Below, one piece after another: positions 26,770 through 34,920 of a stretch of 64,000 nt of DNA (position 1 is its first letter; every line of letters starts with the position of its first letter). The notes under the pieces are model-generated. The model searched no databases. It had not been told where the DNA came from and saw only the letters and a program-made list of their open reading frames with translations. The stretch comes from Paenibacillus sp. (GTDB lineage: Bacteria > Bacillota > Bacilli > Paenibacillales > NBRC-103111). The stretch covers positions 496,001-560,000 of the forward strand of contig JAPSLM010000001.1 in assembly GCA_031180825.1 (NCBI GenBank), in the 5' to 3' direction. The position numbers and the translations under genes are program-made.

Positions 26770-27813
26770 ATGGATAAAAAGTCGGTTTCGATTTTGCAAA
26801 TTGCGGCTACATACACAGGAACGGTGGTGGGAGCGGGATTCGCTTCCGGACAGTCGATTATGCAGTTTTTTACGGTTTACGGGACATGGGGATTCGCAGG
26901 CATCTTGATCAGTACGTTTCTTTTTATGTGGATCGGAACCCGGATGATGGTTTTGGCGCACAGGATCAAAGCATTTTCTTATCAGGAGCTGAACACCTAT
27001 CTTTTCGGCAGCCTGTTCGGCAAAATTGCCAATGCCGCGACGTTTGTGATTTTATTCGGTATGACCTCCGTGATGCTGTCGGGCGCCGGCTCCATCTTTG
27101 AGGAACAGCTTCATCTGCCGTATCGGTGGGGGATTGTGATCAGTATCGCCCTTTGTTATCTGGTCATGACCAAAGACATGCGTGGGATTTTGGCGGTAAA
27201 CTCGCTGGTGGTGCCTCTAATGCTTCTTTTCATGCTTCTGATCGCTTGGCAGGCGGTCGGCGATAGCGGGACGGTTTCAAGCATCCGTTGGCAAAGCCCG
27301 AGTTGGCCGGATCTTACATGGTTGATCAGCCCGTTTGCCTACGCCGCATTGAATTTTGCCTTTGTCCAAGCGGTGATGGTGCCTCTCGGCAGCGAGGCTG
27401 AGGACGAAAACGTCTTGAAATGGGGCGGCTTTTGGGGAGGCGTAGCTCTTGGATTCATGCTGCTGGTCAGCCATTGGGCCATGGCTTCCAAGATGCCGGA
27501 AATTGCCGCGTTCGATATTCCGATGGCCGAAATTATCCGGGACCTTGGCGGAGCGGTTCATATCTTATTTCTGCTGGTCATCTACGGAGAAATTTTTACG
27601 ACGATCATCGGAAACGTATTCGGGATCGCGCGCCAAATTCAGAGTCTGTTCGTTTTCCCGACCAAATGGCTGGTGCTGGCGATTCTGCTCGGAAGTTTTC
27701 TGATCAGCCAGATCGGCTATACCCCGCTGCTTTCTTACCTATATCCAATGTTCGGCTATCTCGGAATGTTTCTGCTTCTTTTCTTGGCGTTTAAAAGGAT
27801 GCCCGTACATTAG
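26770..27813 (+). CDS. YkvI-family membrane transporter-like protein
   Basis: A 347-residue protein with about ten hydrophobic segments. It opens with LQIAATYTGTVVGAGFASGQ, a Gly-rich broken helix typical of the APC/NSS transporter fold, and matches Bacillus YkvI in overall layout. No substrate is known. ATG 26770 follows ggagg at four to five bases; the long upstream open frame lacks a ribosome site and has poor coding character. Confidence 0.85.
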   Translation: MDKKSVSILQIAATYTGTVVGAGFASGQSIMQFFTVYGTWGFAGILISTFLFMWIGTRMMVLAHRIKAFSYQELNTYLFGSLFGKIANAATFVILFGMTSVMLSGAGSIFEEQLHLPYRWGIVISIALCYLVMTKDMRGILAVNSLVVPLMLLFMLLIAWQAVGDSGTVSSIRWQSPSWPDLTWLISPFAYAALNFAFVQAVMVPLGSEAEDENVLKWGGFWGGVALGFMLLVSHWAMASKMPEIAAFDIPMAEIIRDLGGAVHILFLLVIYGEIFTTIIGNVFGIARQIQSLFVFPTKWLVLAILLGSFLISQIGYTPLLSYLYPMFGYLGMFLLLFLAFKRMPVH

Positions 27814-27934
27814 CCCCGCTATTCGCCGCGGAGACTTATGGTCTCAAATCCTTTATTTAGTTTTTTAAAAATCCATCCAACGGCAAATAATCTGGGTATT
27901 CACTACATTGCCGATTCGGAATGGAGGTAGCGGA

Positions 27935-28795
27935 ATGCCCGATTGGTTGGAAATCAGTTTGCGGACCCTGCTGTCGCTTATCGTGCTTTTCTTATTGACG
28001 AAGCTTTTGGGCAAAAGGCAAGTGTCTCAGCTTTCGTTTTTCGAATACATTACAGGAATCACGATCGGGAGCCTTGCCGCCTATATCTCGTTGGATCTGG
28101 AGGCCAACTGGTATTTAGGAATCGTATCTTTAGCGGTGTGGGTTCTCGCCTCCTTGGGCATCGAATTTTTGCAGTTAAAAAGCAAAACGGCCAGGGATTG
28201 GATCGACAGTAAAGCGACGATTCTTATCAAAGACGGAAAAATCATGGAAGATAACATGAAGAAGGAGCGCCTGACCACCGATGAGCTTTTGGAACAATTG
28301 AGGAAGCGAAACGTTTTTAAACCGGCCGATGTGGAGTTTGCGATTATGGAGCCCAGCGGAGATATTAACGTGCTTCTCAAAAAAGAGCATCAGCCTTTAA
28401 CTCCGGCCCACTTGGGGATCAAGGTCGGACCCGAACAGGAGCCGCAGGCCGTTATTATGGACGGCAACATCATGGACGAACCGTTGGCGACGCTGGGGCT
28501 AAGCCGGCAGTGGCTTCAAACGGAGCTGGAAAAAACAGGGGTAACGGTTGAAAATGTATTTTTCGGGCAAGTGGATTCTTACGGACAACTGTATGTCGAT
28601 TTGTACGACGATCAGCTTCAGGTTCCCGAGCCGCAGCAGAAAGCTTCGTTGCTCGCGGTCTTAAAAAAATGCGAAGCGGACCTTGAAATGTTCGCTCTGA
28701 CGACGAAGGACCAGCAGGCCAAAAACATGTACGAGCAATGCTCGAAGCGGCTGGAAAAAATGATTCAGGACGTCAAGCCTTCATTAATAAGATAA
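27935..28795 (+). CDS. DUF421 (YetF-family) membrane protein
   Basis: A 286-residue protein with three N-terminal membrane helices (LRTLLSLIVLFLLTKLLGKR, FEYITGITIGSLAAYI and YLGIVSLAVWVLASLGIEF) and a cytoplasmic DUF421 domain with KPADVEFAIMEPSGDINVL and PLTPAHLGI. Family members such as YetF occur in several copies in spore formers, some in spore membranes; the biochemical role is not settled. ATG 27935 lies six bases after ggaggt. A terminator follows directly. Confidence 0.9.
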   Translation: MPDWLEISLRTLLSLIVLFLLTKLLGKRQVSQLSFFEYITGITIGSLAAYISLDLEANWYLGIVSLAVWVLASLGIEFLQLKSKTARDWIDSKATILIKDGKIMEDNMKKERLTTDELLEQLRKRNVFKPADVEFAIMEPSGDINVLLKKEHQPLTPAHLGIKVGPEQEPQAVIMDGNIMDEPLATLGLSRQWLQTELEKTGVTVENVFFGQVDSYGQLYVDLYDDQLQVPEPQQKASLLAVLKKCEADLEMFALTTKDQQAKNMYEQCSKRLEKMIQDVKPSLIR

Positions 28796-28850
28796 GCGCA
28801 GCGCTGAGCCATGGATTGTTCATTGGCGCGGCGCTTTTTTCATGCCAGGG
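28795..28850 (+). terminator. Terminator after the DUF421 gene
   Basis: AGCGC-A-GCGC pairs with GCGC-G-GCGCT around a ~30-base loop, followed by TTTTTT. Confidence 0.7.
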
Positions 28851-28851
28851 G

Positions 28852-28887
28852 ACTCTCTTAACACGAGGGAGAGACCTCTTTTTTTAT
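28852..28887 (+). terminator. Second terminator-like hairpin
   Basis: CTCTCTT pairs with GGGAGAG across the loop AACACGA and is followed after a few bases by seven T. It lies directly upstream of a new promoter and would insulate it. Confidence 0.55.
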
Positions 28888-28916
28888 TGTTTCGCGAATC
28901 CGAAGCAAATATTTGC

Positions 28917-28944
28917 TTGACGAACCGTGTCAGAAACCTATAAT
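28917..28944 (+). promoter_or_regulatory. Sigma-A promoter of the ATP-grasp operon
   Basis: TTGACG (28917-28922) and TATAAT (28939-28944) with a 16-base spacer. The leader of ~130 bases before the first gene can fold through TTCTCGC (near 29008) and GCGAGAA (near 29038). Confidence 0.75.
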
Positions 28945-29083
28945 CGATTGTGGATGCAGCTTCCGGGCCGGACAACAAACCGCAATGGCGAATCGCGAAT
29001 CCTTTCTCGCCGTTGTACGTATATGTTTGGTGAATCTCGCGAGAAGGGCCCGTTTCCGAGAGAGAGAAAAGGAGTGCTGAAGC

Positions 29084-29530
29084 ATGATGACGCGATTGGA
29101 ATACCGTTTGTATGAAGAGGGCAGCGAGACGTTTCCGCTGCTGTATTATTATGACCGGATCGGCCGGGACGAGGTCGCTTTGCGTTTTGCGTGCGACTAT
29201 TTTATTAAGGACGGCAAGGTGTACGAGAAAACGTCGTGCGCGGTCGAGCCGGCGTGTTATGTCGTTTATGTGAAGGAAGCGCTTGACGAGCGGACGATGG
29301 TATGGGGCAAGCCGGAAGGTCCCCGCGGCGTTCGGATGGAGCTGAGGGAATACCGCGAATGGACGGCCGATTACCGGCTGGTGCATACGTATACGTTTCC
29401 CGATACGCTTGAGGCGATGCTTAGCCTTCAGGCGAACTATTTATATGCGGAAGGCCGGGAATGGCAGCGTAATTCCGCCGAAATCGACGAGGACCGCGAG
29501 ACGTATGTCTATTACGCCGTACCGGTGTAG
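29084..29530 (+). CDS. Uncharacterised cytoplasmic protein, first gene of the ATP-grasp operon
   Basis: A 148-residue acidic protein rich in Tyr, Glu and Arg, without signal peptide or membrane helix. I do not recognise a family. Segments such as FPLLYYYDRIGRDEVALRF and FIKDGKVYEKTSC suggest an alternating beta fold. AAGGAG precedes the tandem ATG codons (29084, 29087) at a good distance. It is followed by the lipoprotein, ATP-grasp and DUF350 genes on the same strand with short gaps, so it probably belongs to the same system. A role as adaptor or regulator would be speculation. Confidence 0.75.
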   Translation: MMTRLEYRLYEEGSETFPLLYYYDRIGRDEVALRFACDYFIKDGKVYEKTSCAVEPACYVVYVKEALDERTMVWGKPEGPRGVRMELREYREWTADYRLVHTYTFPDTLEAMLSLQANYLYAEGREWQRNSAEIDEDRETYVYYAVPV

Positions 29531-29566
29531 CCGCAATTCCAAACCGGGAAAACAGGAGTGACGAAA

Positions 29567-29836
29567 ATGGAACAGCAAAAAAGCAGCAGGACACGCAAAC
29601 TGGTAGCGTTGTTCGTGGCGTCGACACTGGTGCTCGGCGGCACGGCAGGCTGCTCCGATTCGAAATGCACCGATCGCAACGGGGACGGTTATTGCGACGA
29701 CGGCAGCGGCGGTTCGTCCGGAGGACGTTACTATGGCGGCTCCAGCTCGGGGGGCAGCTCTTATAAAGCCTCTACGGGCAGCTCTTCGGGGATCAGCAAA
29801 GGAGGCATCGGCGGCAAAGGCAGCTCAAGCTCCTAG
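29567..29836 (+). CDS. Small Gly/Ser-rich lipoprotein, probable substrate of the ATP-grasp ligase
   Basis: An 89-residue exported protein: signal peptide KLVALFVASTLVLGG followed by TAGC, whose Cys should carry the lipid. The mature part begins SDSKCTDRNGDGYCDDG, with a DxNxDGxxDD calcium-loop-like sequence between two Cys, and then becomes a Gly/Ser/Tyr tail ending SKGGIGGKGSSSS. The tail motif Ser-Lys-Gly-Gly-Ile-Gly recalls, from memory, the Arg-Gly-Gly-Phe-Gly motif near the C-terminus of E. coli YgiB-type (DUF1190) proteins, which also sit beside ATP-grasp genes. ATG 29567 follows aggag at eight bases. Confidence 0.75.
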   Translation: MEQQKSSRTRKLVALFVASTLVLGGTAGCSDSKCTDRNGDGYCDDGSGGSSGGRYYGGSSSGGSSYKASTGSSSGISKGGIGGKGSSSS

Positions 29837-29902
29837 CGTCATAGACGCCATGGACAGTCCGATGACCATTAACAGCAAAGATCAGAGAGGAGGCGGGCGG
29901 AC

Positions 29903-31186
29903 ATGAGCATCGCAAAGATGCTGCGGCCGGACGCTTCTTATGCGGAACGGCGGGAAGCGATTTACGAGCCGCTGCGGCAAGAGGGCATTTTTACATGGGA
30001 CTGTTTGTACGGCCAGGAATATGCGCTCGCCGGCCTACACCGGTTGGAACGCGCGCAGCTGGAAGAAATGCGCAAAGCCGCCGAGGCGTTGGGACGCATT
30101 TATGCCAAGACCATCCGGATCGTCCAGCAGGGCGAACCGGCGCTTTTGGCCGAATTGGGGCTGCCTCCCGCGTCGTTCGGTGCTATCCGTTTGCGGTTTG
30201 ACGAAGAAGTACCGACGCTGATCGGCCGGTTCGATTTTGCTCTGACGCCGCATGGGCTCAAGATGCTTGAGTTTAACAGCGACACGCCGACAGGAATTGT
30301 CGAAGCCTTTCATGTGAACGGCCGCGTGTGCGCCGCCTACGGCGAAGAGGATCCGAACGAAGGCTGCAGCGGGGCTTTCCGCCAGGCGTTTAAGCGGATG
30401 ATGGACCTGTACCGCGAAGCGGGCTATGCGTCCGAGCATGTCGTCTTCAGTTCGCTGGACTGGCATGAGGAGGATGCCGGAACGACGCGCTATCTCCTGC
30501 GACAATCCGGGATTGCCGGCGCTGAATTTGCGGCGCTGTCCGACATTCGCGTGGAGGGAGACCGGATATGGGCGCAGCGTAATGATGGTGATCAAGGGGT
30601 CGCGAGCAATCCGATCGATGTTTTGTATCGGCTGCATGCAATCGAGAAGCTGGCCGAAGACCGGGATACGGATGGTTATCCGACCGGCGAGCATGTGCTG
30701 GAATTAATAGCGGACGGCAAGCTGGCGATTATCAATCCGCCCTCGGGGTTTGCCGCCCAGACGAAGGCGCTGCAGGCGCTGATCTGGAATTTGCATCAAG
30801 CGGGAGAGTTTTATTCGGAAGAGGAGCATGAGGCGATCGAAGCCTATATGCTGCCGACGTTTATGGAGCCGTGCTTTCCCGAAGTTACGCCTTATGTGGT
30901 GAAGCCGATTCTCGGGCGCGAAGGCAGCGGGGTCACGATCTACGCGGGGAGCGGGGAGGTTGCGGAAGAAAGCGGGGAAGACGAATACGGGGATCAACCG
31001 ATGGTCTACCAGCAATACGCCGAGCTGCCCCGCATCCGGGTGGAAACTTTAACCGGCCCGTATGAAGGGCGGCTGCTCTGGGGCTGCTTTCTGATCAACG
31101 GCCGAAGCTCTGCCGTCATCGCGCGCGTCGGCGGAAGCATCACGAACAATTTGTCCTATTACTTGCCTTCGTCGGTCATCGACTAA
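29903..31186 (+). CDS. ATP-grasp peptide/amide ligase, glutathionylspermidine-synthase family (YgiC/YjfC type)
   Basis: A 427-residue protein of the C-terminal synthetase family of glutathionylspermidine synthase, without the amidase domain. It opens with the pre-ATP-grasp part; conserved pieces are GRFDFALTP, KMLEFNSDTPTGIVEA (active-site segment), then VVKPILGREGSGVTIY (ATP-grasp lysine and Gly loop), YQQYAEL and the closing SSAVIARVGGSITNNLSYYLP. Family members join an amine to a carboxylate using ATP. E. coli YgiC and YjfC are the closest named relatives and do not make glutathionylspermidine, so the substrate is open. The neighbours point to a lipoprotein or envelope target. The ribosome site is agagaggaggcggg. 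Confidence 0.88.
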   Translation: MSIAKMLRPDASYAERREAIYEPLRQEGIFTWDCLYGQEYALAGLHRLERAQLEEMRKAAEALGRIYAKTIRIVQQGEPALLAELGLPPASFGAIRLRFDEEVPTLIGRFDFALTPHGLKMLEFNSDTPTGIVEAFHVNGRVCAAYGEEDPNEGCSGAFRQAFKRMMDLYREAGYASEHVVFSSLDWHEEDAGTTRYLLRQSGIAGAEFAALSDIRVEGDRIWAQRNDGDQGVASNPIDVLYRLHAIEKLAEDRDTDGYPTGEHVLELIADGKLAIINPPSGFAAQTKALQALIWNLHQAGEFYSEEEHEAIEAYMLPTFMEPCFPEVTPYVVKPILGREGSGVTIYAGSGEVAEESGEDEYGDQPMVYQQYAELPRIRVETLTGPYEGRLLWGCFLINGRSSAVIARVGGSITNNLSYYLPSSVID

Positions 31187-31240
31187 ACCTTCAGGTAAGA
31201 ACAGTCTTACATAACTAAATTATTGGGGAGTTGGAGTTCG

Positions 31241-31675
31241 TTGGACCAGTTTGGGAATATCGTTAACTTTTTGATGTATTTGGGCGTGACCATACCGCTT
31301 ATGGGGCTCGGCATTTTGTTTTTCAACCTGACGACGCCGTACAACGAGTTTAAGCTCATTCGGGAGGGGGGCGACTTGTCCGATCCCGGTAAAGCAGTGG
31401 CCGCCAAAGCAGCGGCTTACGATCTTGGGGGCAAAATTATCGGCCAAGTGCTCGTTCTCGCATCAGCCGTTTATCATTCGGTCGGACTCGTCGATTTAAT
31501 CATCTGGGGACTCATCGGCATTGCGTTCCAGATTATCGTATTCTACTTGTTCGAACTGCTGACCCCTTTCAAAGTACTGGCTGAAATTCCGAAGGGCAAT
31601 GTGTCCGTTGGCATTTTCTCGTTTTGTTTGAGCCTGGCATCGGGCCTGTTGCTGGCTTCGTTAATCAGCTATTGA
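31241..31675 (+). CDS. DUF350 membrane protein (YjfL/YshE type)
   Basis: A 144-residue protein with four membrane helices, starting VNFLMYLGVTIPLMGLGILF and ending FCLSLASGLLLASL; DUF350 proteins are built from two similar two-helix halves. The start is taken as TTG 31241, behind ggggag and ttggag; TTG 31223 has no site. In E. coli yjfL lies in the same cluster as yjfM (DUF1190) and the ATP-grasp gene yjfC, so the linkage seen here is conserved over a great distance. Role unknown, likely in the membrane step of the same pathway. Confidence 0.85.
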   Translation: MDQFGNIVNFLMYLGVTIPLMGLGILFFNLTTPYNEFKLIREGGDLSDPGKAVAAKAAAYDLGGKIIGQVLVLASAVYHSVGLVDLIIWGLIGIAFQIIVFYLFELLTPFKVLAEIPKGNVSVGIFSFCLSLASGLLLASLISY

Positions 31676-31721
31676 TCGGGCTGCGTAAAGTTTGGCTCCG
31701 AAGGAGGCTGTGCTCAACGTC

Positions 31722-32111
31722 ATGCTAAAGCTCAACAACATTCACCATGCCGCCGTCATTTGCTCGGATTACGAGAAGTCGAAGCATTTTTACGTCCGCG
31801 TTCTCGGACTGACGGTCATCCGGGAAACCTACCGCGCCGAGCGCCAGTCATATAAGCTCGATCTGCGGGTGGGAGACGGCCACCAAATCGAACTGTTCTC
31901 GTTCCCGGATGCGCCGGAGCGGCCAAACTATCCGGAAGCGAGAGGCCTGAGGCATCTGGCCTTCGAGGTGGACGACATCGAGGCGGCAGTCAAGGCTTTG
32001 CAGGCCGAAGAAATCGCCGTGGAGCCGATTCGCGTCGACGAAACCACGGGAAAACGATTTACGTTCTTTTTCGATCCGGACCGGCTGCCCTTGGAGCTGT
32101 ATGAAAAATAG
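31722..32111 (+). CDS. VOC-family (glyoxalase-fold) protein, YwkD/YaeR type
   Basis: A 129-residue single-domain vicinal oxygen chelate protein with the four metal-ligand positions in place: IHHAAVIC (His), HQIELFSF (Glu), LRHLAFEV (His) and LPLELYE (Glu). The reaction is unknown for this subgroup. ATG 31722 is the likely start, although AAGGAGG is 14 bases away; GTG 31710 is too close to that site. It may be cotranscribed with the DUF350 gene (46-base gap), and a terminator follows. Confidence 0.85.
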   Translation: MLKLNNIHHAAVICSDYEKSKHFYVRVLGLTVIRETYRAERQSYKLDLRVGDGHQIELFSFPDAPERPNYPEARGLRHLAFEVDDIEAAVKALQAEEIAVEPIRVDETTGKRFTFFFDPDRLPLELYEK

Positions 32112-32122
32112 AATAACGGATA

Positions 32123-32159
32123 AAACAAGACTCGTGCGCTGTGTACGGGTCTTGTTTTT
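32123..32159 (+). terminator. Terminator after the VOC gene, probably closing the ATP-grasp operon
   Basis: ACAAGACTCGT pairs with ACGGGTCTTGT (one G-U) around a nine-base loop and runs into TTTTT. Confidence 0.85.
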
Positions 32160-32408
32160 GCAAGGCGGGGTTTGCCTACGGTTCAAAGTGGGTAAAAAGG
32201 TATAACTTTCGTTCGGCTTCGTTTAAAAAGCTTATTGAAATCTAACAAGGACCTAAAAGATTCCAAACATAACTTTGCTATGCTTGCCTTATCATCACAG
32301 CAGCGCTTGGCGCAAGGGACAATGATGGAGGTGCGGCGTATGGAAGCCATCGGCCGAGTGGGCCGATGGTTTTTCGTCTGTACATGAAGCTTTTTCGGCG
32401 GAATTTCG
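32160..32408 (+). other. Spacer with a terminator hairpin and a possible 15-residue ORF
   Basis: At 32346-32374 CCATCGGCC-GAGTG-GGCCGATGG-TTTTT is an excellent plus-strand terminator with no obvious gene before it. The sequence atggaggtgcggcgt precedes an ATG (32340) opening a 15-codon frame, MEAIGRVGRWFFVCT, that runs through the hairpin. This could be the 3' end of a small RNA or a tiny peptide gene. There is no further support. Confidence 0.4.
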
Positions 32409-32624
32409 TTATTTTTTCATCTTAAAATGAACGACGGCACTGTACAGCATCTTCCCTGCATTCGGGTCAAACACCACTTGGTGGCTGATCGAGAAAACAT
32501 CCAGCAGCAGCGCCTTGTTATTTTCGATTTGCGCGTCGATTTTGGCTTCGAGCGTTTTCAAATCATAGGCTTCGAAAAATTCAATTTTATTCTCGATGAT
32601 GTCTAAAGTAAAGCTCATCTTCAT
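32409..32624 (-). CDS. DUF2536-family small protein
   Basis: A 71-residue protein with the family features FTLDIIENKIEFFEA, IDAQIENNKALLLDV, SISHQVVFDP and YSAVVHFKMKK. DUF2536 proteins are found in Bacillales and have no known function. The ATG follows cgggagcg on the minus strand. It stands alone between convergent and divergent spacers. Confidence 0.75.
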   Translation of the reverse strand: MKMSFTLDIIENKIEFFEAYDLKTLEAKIDAQIENNKALLLDVFSISHQVVFDPNAGKMLYSAVVHFKMKK

Positions 32625-32639
32625 TCGCTCCCGGCTATA

Positions 32640-33136
32640 TAGTTTTCGCTAAACTAAATCTATCAAGCTCTGCCCATGATTGCAACTGCACGGAAGAGCC
32701 GTTTTTATGAAAAGAAGGGGCGCAGTTACGGTTTTTGACTTGCCAGGACATTAGAACTTGAGCAGGTCGTTCTGTTTTGTTGAATTTGTGGAGATAAGTA
32801 ATTTCATGTTAAATCATGGACTATATTGTATTTTTTAAATCAATATATTATTATTACTATATATTTACTATTGATTTAATTCCAAGTAGTATGAGTGGAT
32901 TACATAGACCTGAAACGATCTGATCTCGATACAAGCGTATTAACGCAATCGCTTACATCAAGAGTTGTGTTTCCCCGCATCGCATCATGTCTCGAAAGTT
33001 ATACCGGACACGGGAGACAGGCGCAAAGTGTCCGTTTCTCCGCCTGACTCTTTCAATTCTGCCCGCAGCCAGATCACAAATGACAAAACTCGCAGAATAC
33101 TCGGTATATATAGACTCTTTACGAGTTTATATAAAA
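32640..33136 (+). other. AT-rich leader region before the LPMO gene
   Basis: No convincing gene. It has a perfect 11-bp inverted repeat, TTAAATCAATA (32835-32845) with TATTGATTTAA (32869-32879), and a second operator-like dyad near 33108-33134, TATATAGACTC with GAGTTTATATA. Both are candidates for control of the downstream chitin-active enzyme. Confidence 0.45.
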
Positions 33137-33247
33137 ATGGATAGAAAGGAGGATATGCAATACGAACAAGAGCTTCTTCATGGATTTATATTTTCGACGA
33201 AAAGGAGGTTGGATCGAGCTGACGATCGTGAACTGGTGAATGGGTAA
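33137..33247 (+). CDS. Possible small leader ORF before the LPMO gene
   Basis: A 36-codon frame (start MDRKEDMQYEQELLHG) ends in TAATG, overlapping the start of a 14-codon frame (33247-33291) whose stop lies inside the AAGGAGGTAA ribosome site of the LPMO. Internal AAGGAGG sequences are present. This chain may be a translated leader that couples to the LPMO, or may be chance. I give it low weight. Confidence 0.25.
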   Translation: MDRKEDMQYEQELLHGFIFSTKRRLDRADDRELVNG

Positions 33248-33297
33248 TGAATAATCGTTGTCCTTGCCGACCCCAAAAAATAAGGAGGTAACAATAT

Positions 33298-34644
33298 ATG
33301 ACACAGCTTCGTTTACCCCATTATTCTCTATTCAAACTGCTCGTTGCCGGCGGCATGATGCTGCTGATGGCCGTTGTTATGCTGCTTTTCTCGGACCGGG
33401 CTTTTGCCCATGGGTATATCGATTCGCCGGGCAGCCGGCCTTATTTGTGCAAGCTGGGACAAAACAAGAACTGCGGAGCGATTATTTACGAGCCGCAAAG
33501 CCTTGAAGCGCCTAAAGGTTTTCCGCAAGCCGGGCCGGCCGACGGCAAAATCGCCAGCGCTGGCGGAGCGTTTCCGGAGCTTGACCAGCAATCGGCTACA
33601 CGCTGGACTAAGGTACCGATGACGGCAGGTACGAAAACGTTTACTTGGAAGCTGACTGCGCCTCACGCCACGTCCAGCTGGAAGTATTACATCACCAAAC
33701 AAAACTGGGATCAAAACGCCCCGCTCAGCCGGGCTTCGTTCGACCTCACGCCGTTCTGCTCGGTAAACTACGGCGGAAAGAAGCCTCCGAATACGTATTC
33801 CGATACATGCAACGTCCCCAGCCGGACCGGCTATCAAGTCATTCTGGCGGTTTGGGAAATTGCCGATACGGCTAATGCCTTCTACAATGTCATCGACGTG
33901 AACTTCGGAGGGGATTCTTCGGATACTCAACCTCCTACTGCACCGACGGGTTTAAGCGCTTCCAATCTTACGGCCACAAGCGTATCGCTGACATGGAACG
34001 CATCGAGCGATAACGTCGGAGTGTCCGGCTACAAAATTTATAACGGTTCGACGCTGGTTGCCGCCGTCTCCGGATCGACTTTAAATTATAACGTTACGGG
34101 GTTGACCTCGAATACGTCCTATACGTTTACGGTTCGCGCCGAAGATTCCGCGGGCAACGCCTCCAGCGCAAGCAACGCCGTCACGGTTACGACTCCTGCC
34201 GTACCTGTAGACAATGAGGCTCCTACGGCTCCGACAGGCTTGCATGTGATGGGTACTCCGACTTCCTCCAGCGTTCGTCTGATGTGGAGCGCATCGACCG
34301 ATAACGTCGGAGTGACGGGCTACCGTGTGTATCGTGGAACGACGTTGGTGACCACGGTATCGGGAACGACGCTTGAATATACGGTTACCGGCTTGACGCC
34401 CGACACGTCCTATTCGTTCACGGTTCGCGCAGTTGACGCCGCCGGCAACGTATCGGCCGACAGCAATGCCGTGAATGCCAAGACGGCTTCCGGCCCGGCG
34501 GTTTCCGAATGGGCGCCGAATGTGGCCTATACGGCAGGCACGATTGTTACCTACGACGGCAAGACGTACGAGTGCCGTCAGGCGCACACTTCGCTGGTCG
34601 GCTGGGAGCCGCCTAGCGCAGCTTCGCTCTGGTTGTTGAAGTAA
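33298..34644 (+). CDS. Secreted chitin-active lytic polysaccharide monooxygenase (AA10) with two FnIII and one chitin-binding domain
   Basis: A copper enzyme that oxidatively cleaves crystalline chitin or cellulose. The signal peptide ends AFA, leaving His38 as the N-terminal copper-brace residue ([14 protein letters not shown]); the second brace His is in [13 protein letters not shown]. The catalytic domain (about residues 38-205) has paired Cys and ends VIDVNFGG. Two fibronectin III repeats follow (each starting PPTAPTGL or APTAPTGL), then a C-terminal CBM5/12 ([20 protein letters not shown], ending [12 protein letters not shown]). 448 residues. A perfect AAGGAGGT site precedes the ATG, implying high expression. 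Confidence 0.95.
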   Translation: MTQLRLPHYSLFKLLVAGGMMLLMAVVMLLFSDRAFAHGYIDSPGSRPYLCKLGQNKNCGAIIYEPQSLEAPKGFPQAGPADGKIASAGGAFPELDQQSATRWTKVPMTAGTKTFTWKLTAPHATSSWKYYITKQNWDQNAPLSRASFDLTPFCSVNYGGKKPPNTYSDTCNVPSRTGYQVILAVWEIADTANAFYNVIDVNFGGDSSDTQPPTAPTGLSASNLTATSVSLTWNASSDNVGVSGYKIYNGSTLVAAVSGSTLNYNVTGLTSNTSYTFTVRAEDSAGNASSASNAVTVTTPAVPVDNEAPTAPTGLHVMGTPTSSSVRLMWSASTDNVGVTGYRVYRGTTLVTTVSGTTLEYTVTGLTPDTSYSFTVRAVDAAGNVSADSNAVNAKTASGPAVSEWAPNVAYTAGTIVTYDGKTYECRQAHTSLVGWEPPSAASLWLLK

Positions 34645-34661
34645 TCCGATAAATTTCCACG

Positions 34662-34707
34662 GGGATAGTTTTGCCAGAATCAACTTCTGGCAGGCTATCC
34701 TTTTTTT
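34662..34707 (+). terminator. Terminator of the LPMO gene
   Basis: GGATAG..TTGCCAGAA pairs with TTCTGGCA..CTATCC, followed by seven T. Confidence 0.9.
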
Positions 34708-34920
34708 ATTGCAGACACTCGAATGGGAGTAGGCATTAATCTGGAACAAAATGCGCAAACGCGAATCCATCCATCACATCGCTATGGCTTCATCAGCTTA
34801 CTTAATCGCTTAATTGGGGCTTTTTTCCTACAATGCAAACATGCCTATACCTCGACGCCCTTATTTTCTCTACGATGTATCTCATTTCTGCTGCATAGAA
34901 AGTATAAAACAAATGGACTA
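34708..34920 (+). other. Spacer before the YolD mini-operon
   Basis: No gene supported. The open frame that extends upstream from 34984 through this stretch lacks a ribosome site and coding character. Confidence 0.3.

Noticed and set aside
28820-29386. 188-codon antisense frame over the first gene of the ATP-grasp operon
   Set aside because: No ribosome site; it covers a terminator, a promoter and a better-supported plus-strand gene.
33298-34644. The repeated FnIII units considered as a DNA repeat
   Set aside because: The similarity is due to duplicated protein domains inside one gene, not a separate repeat element.
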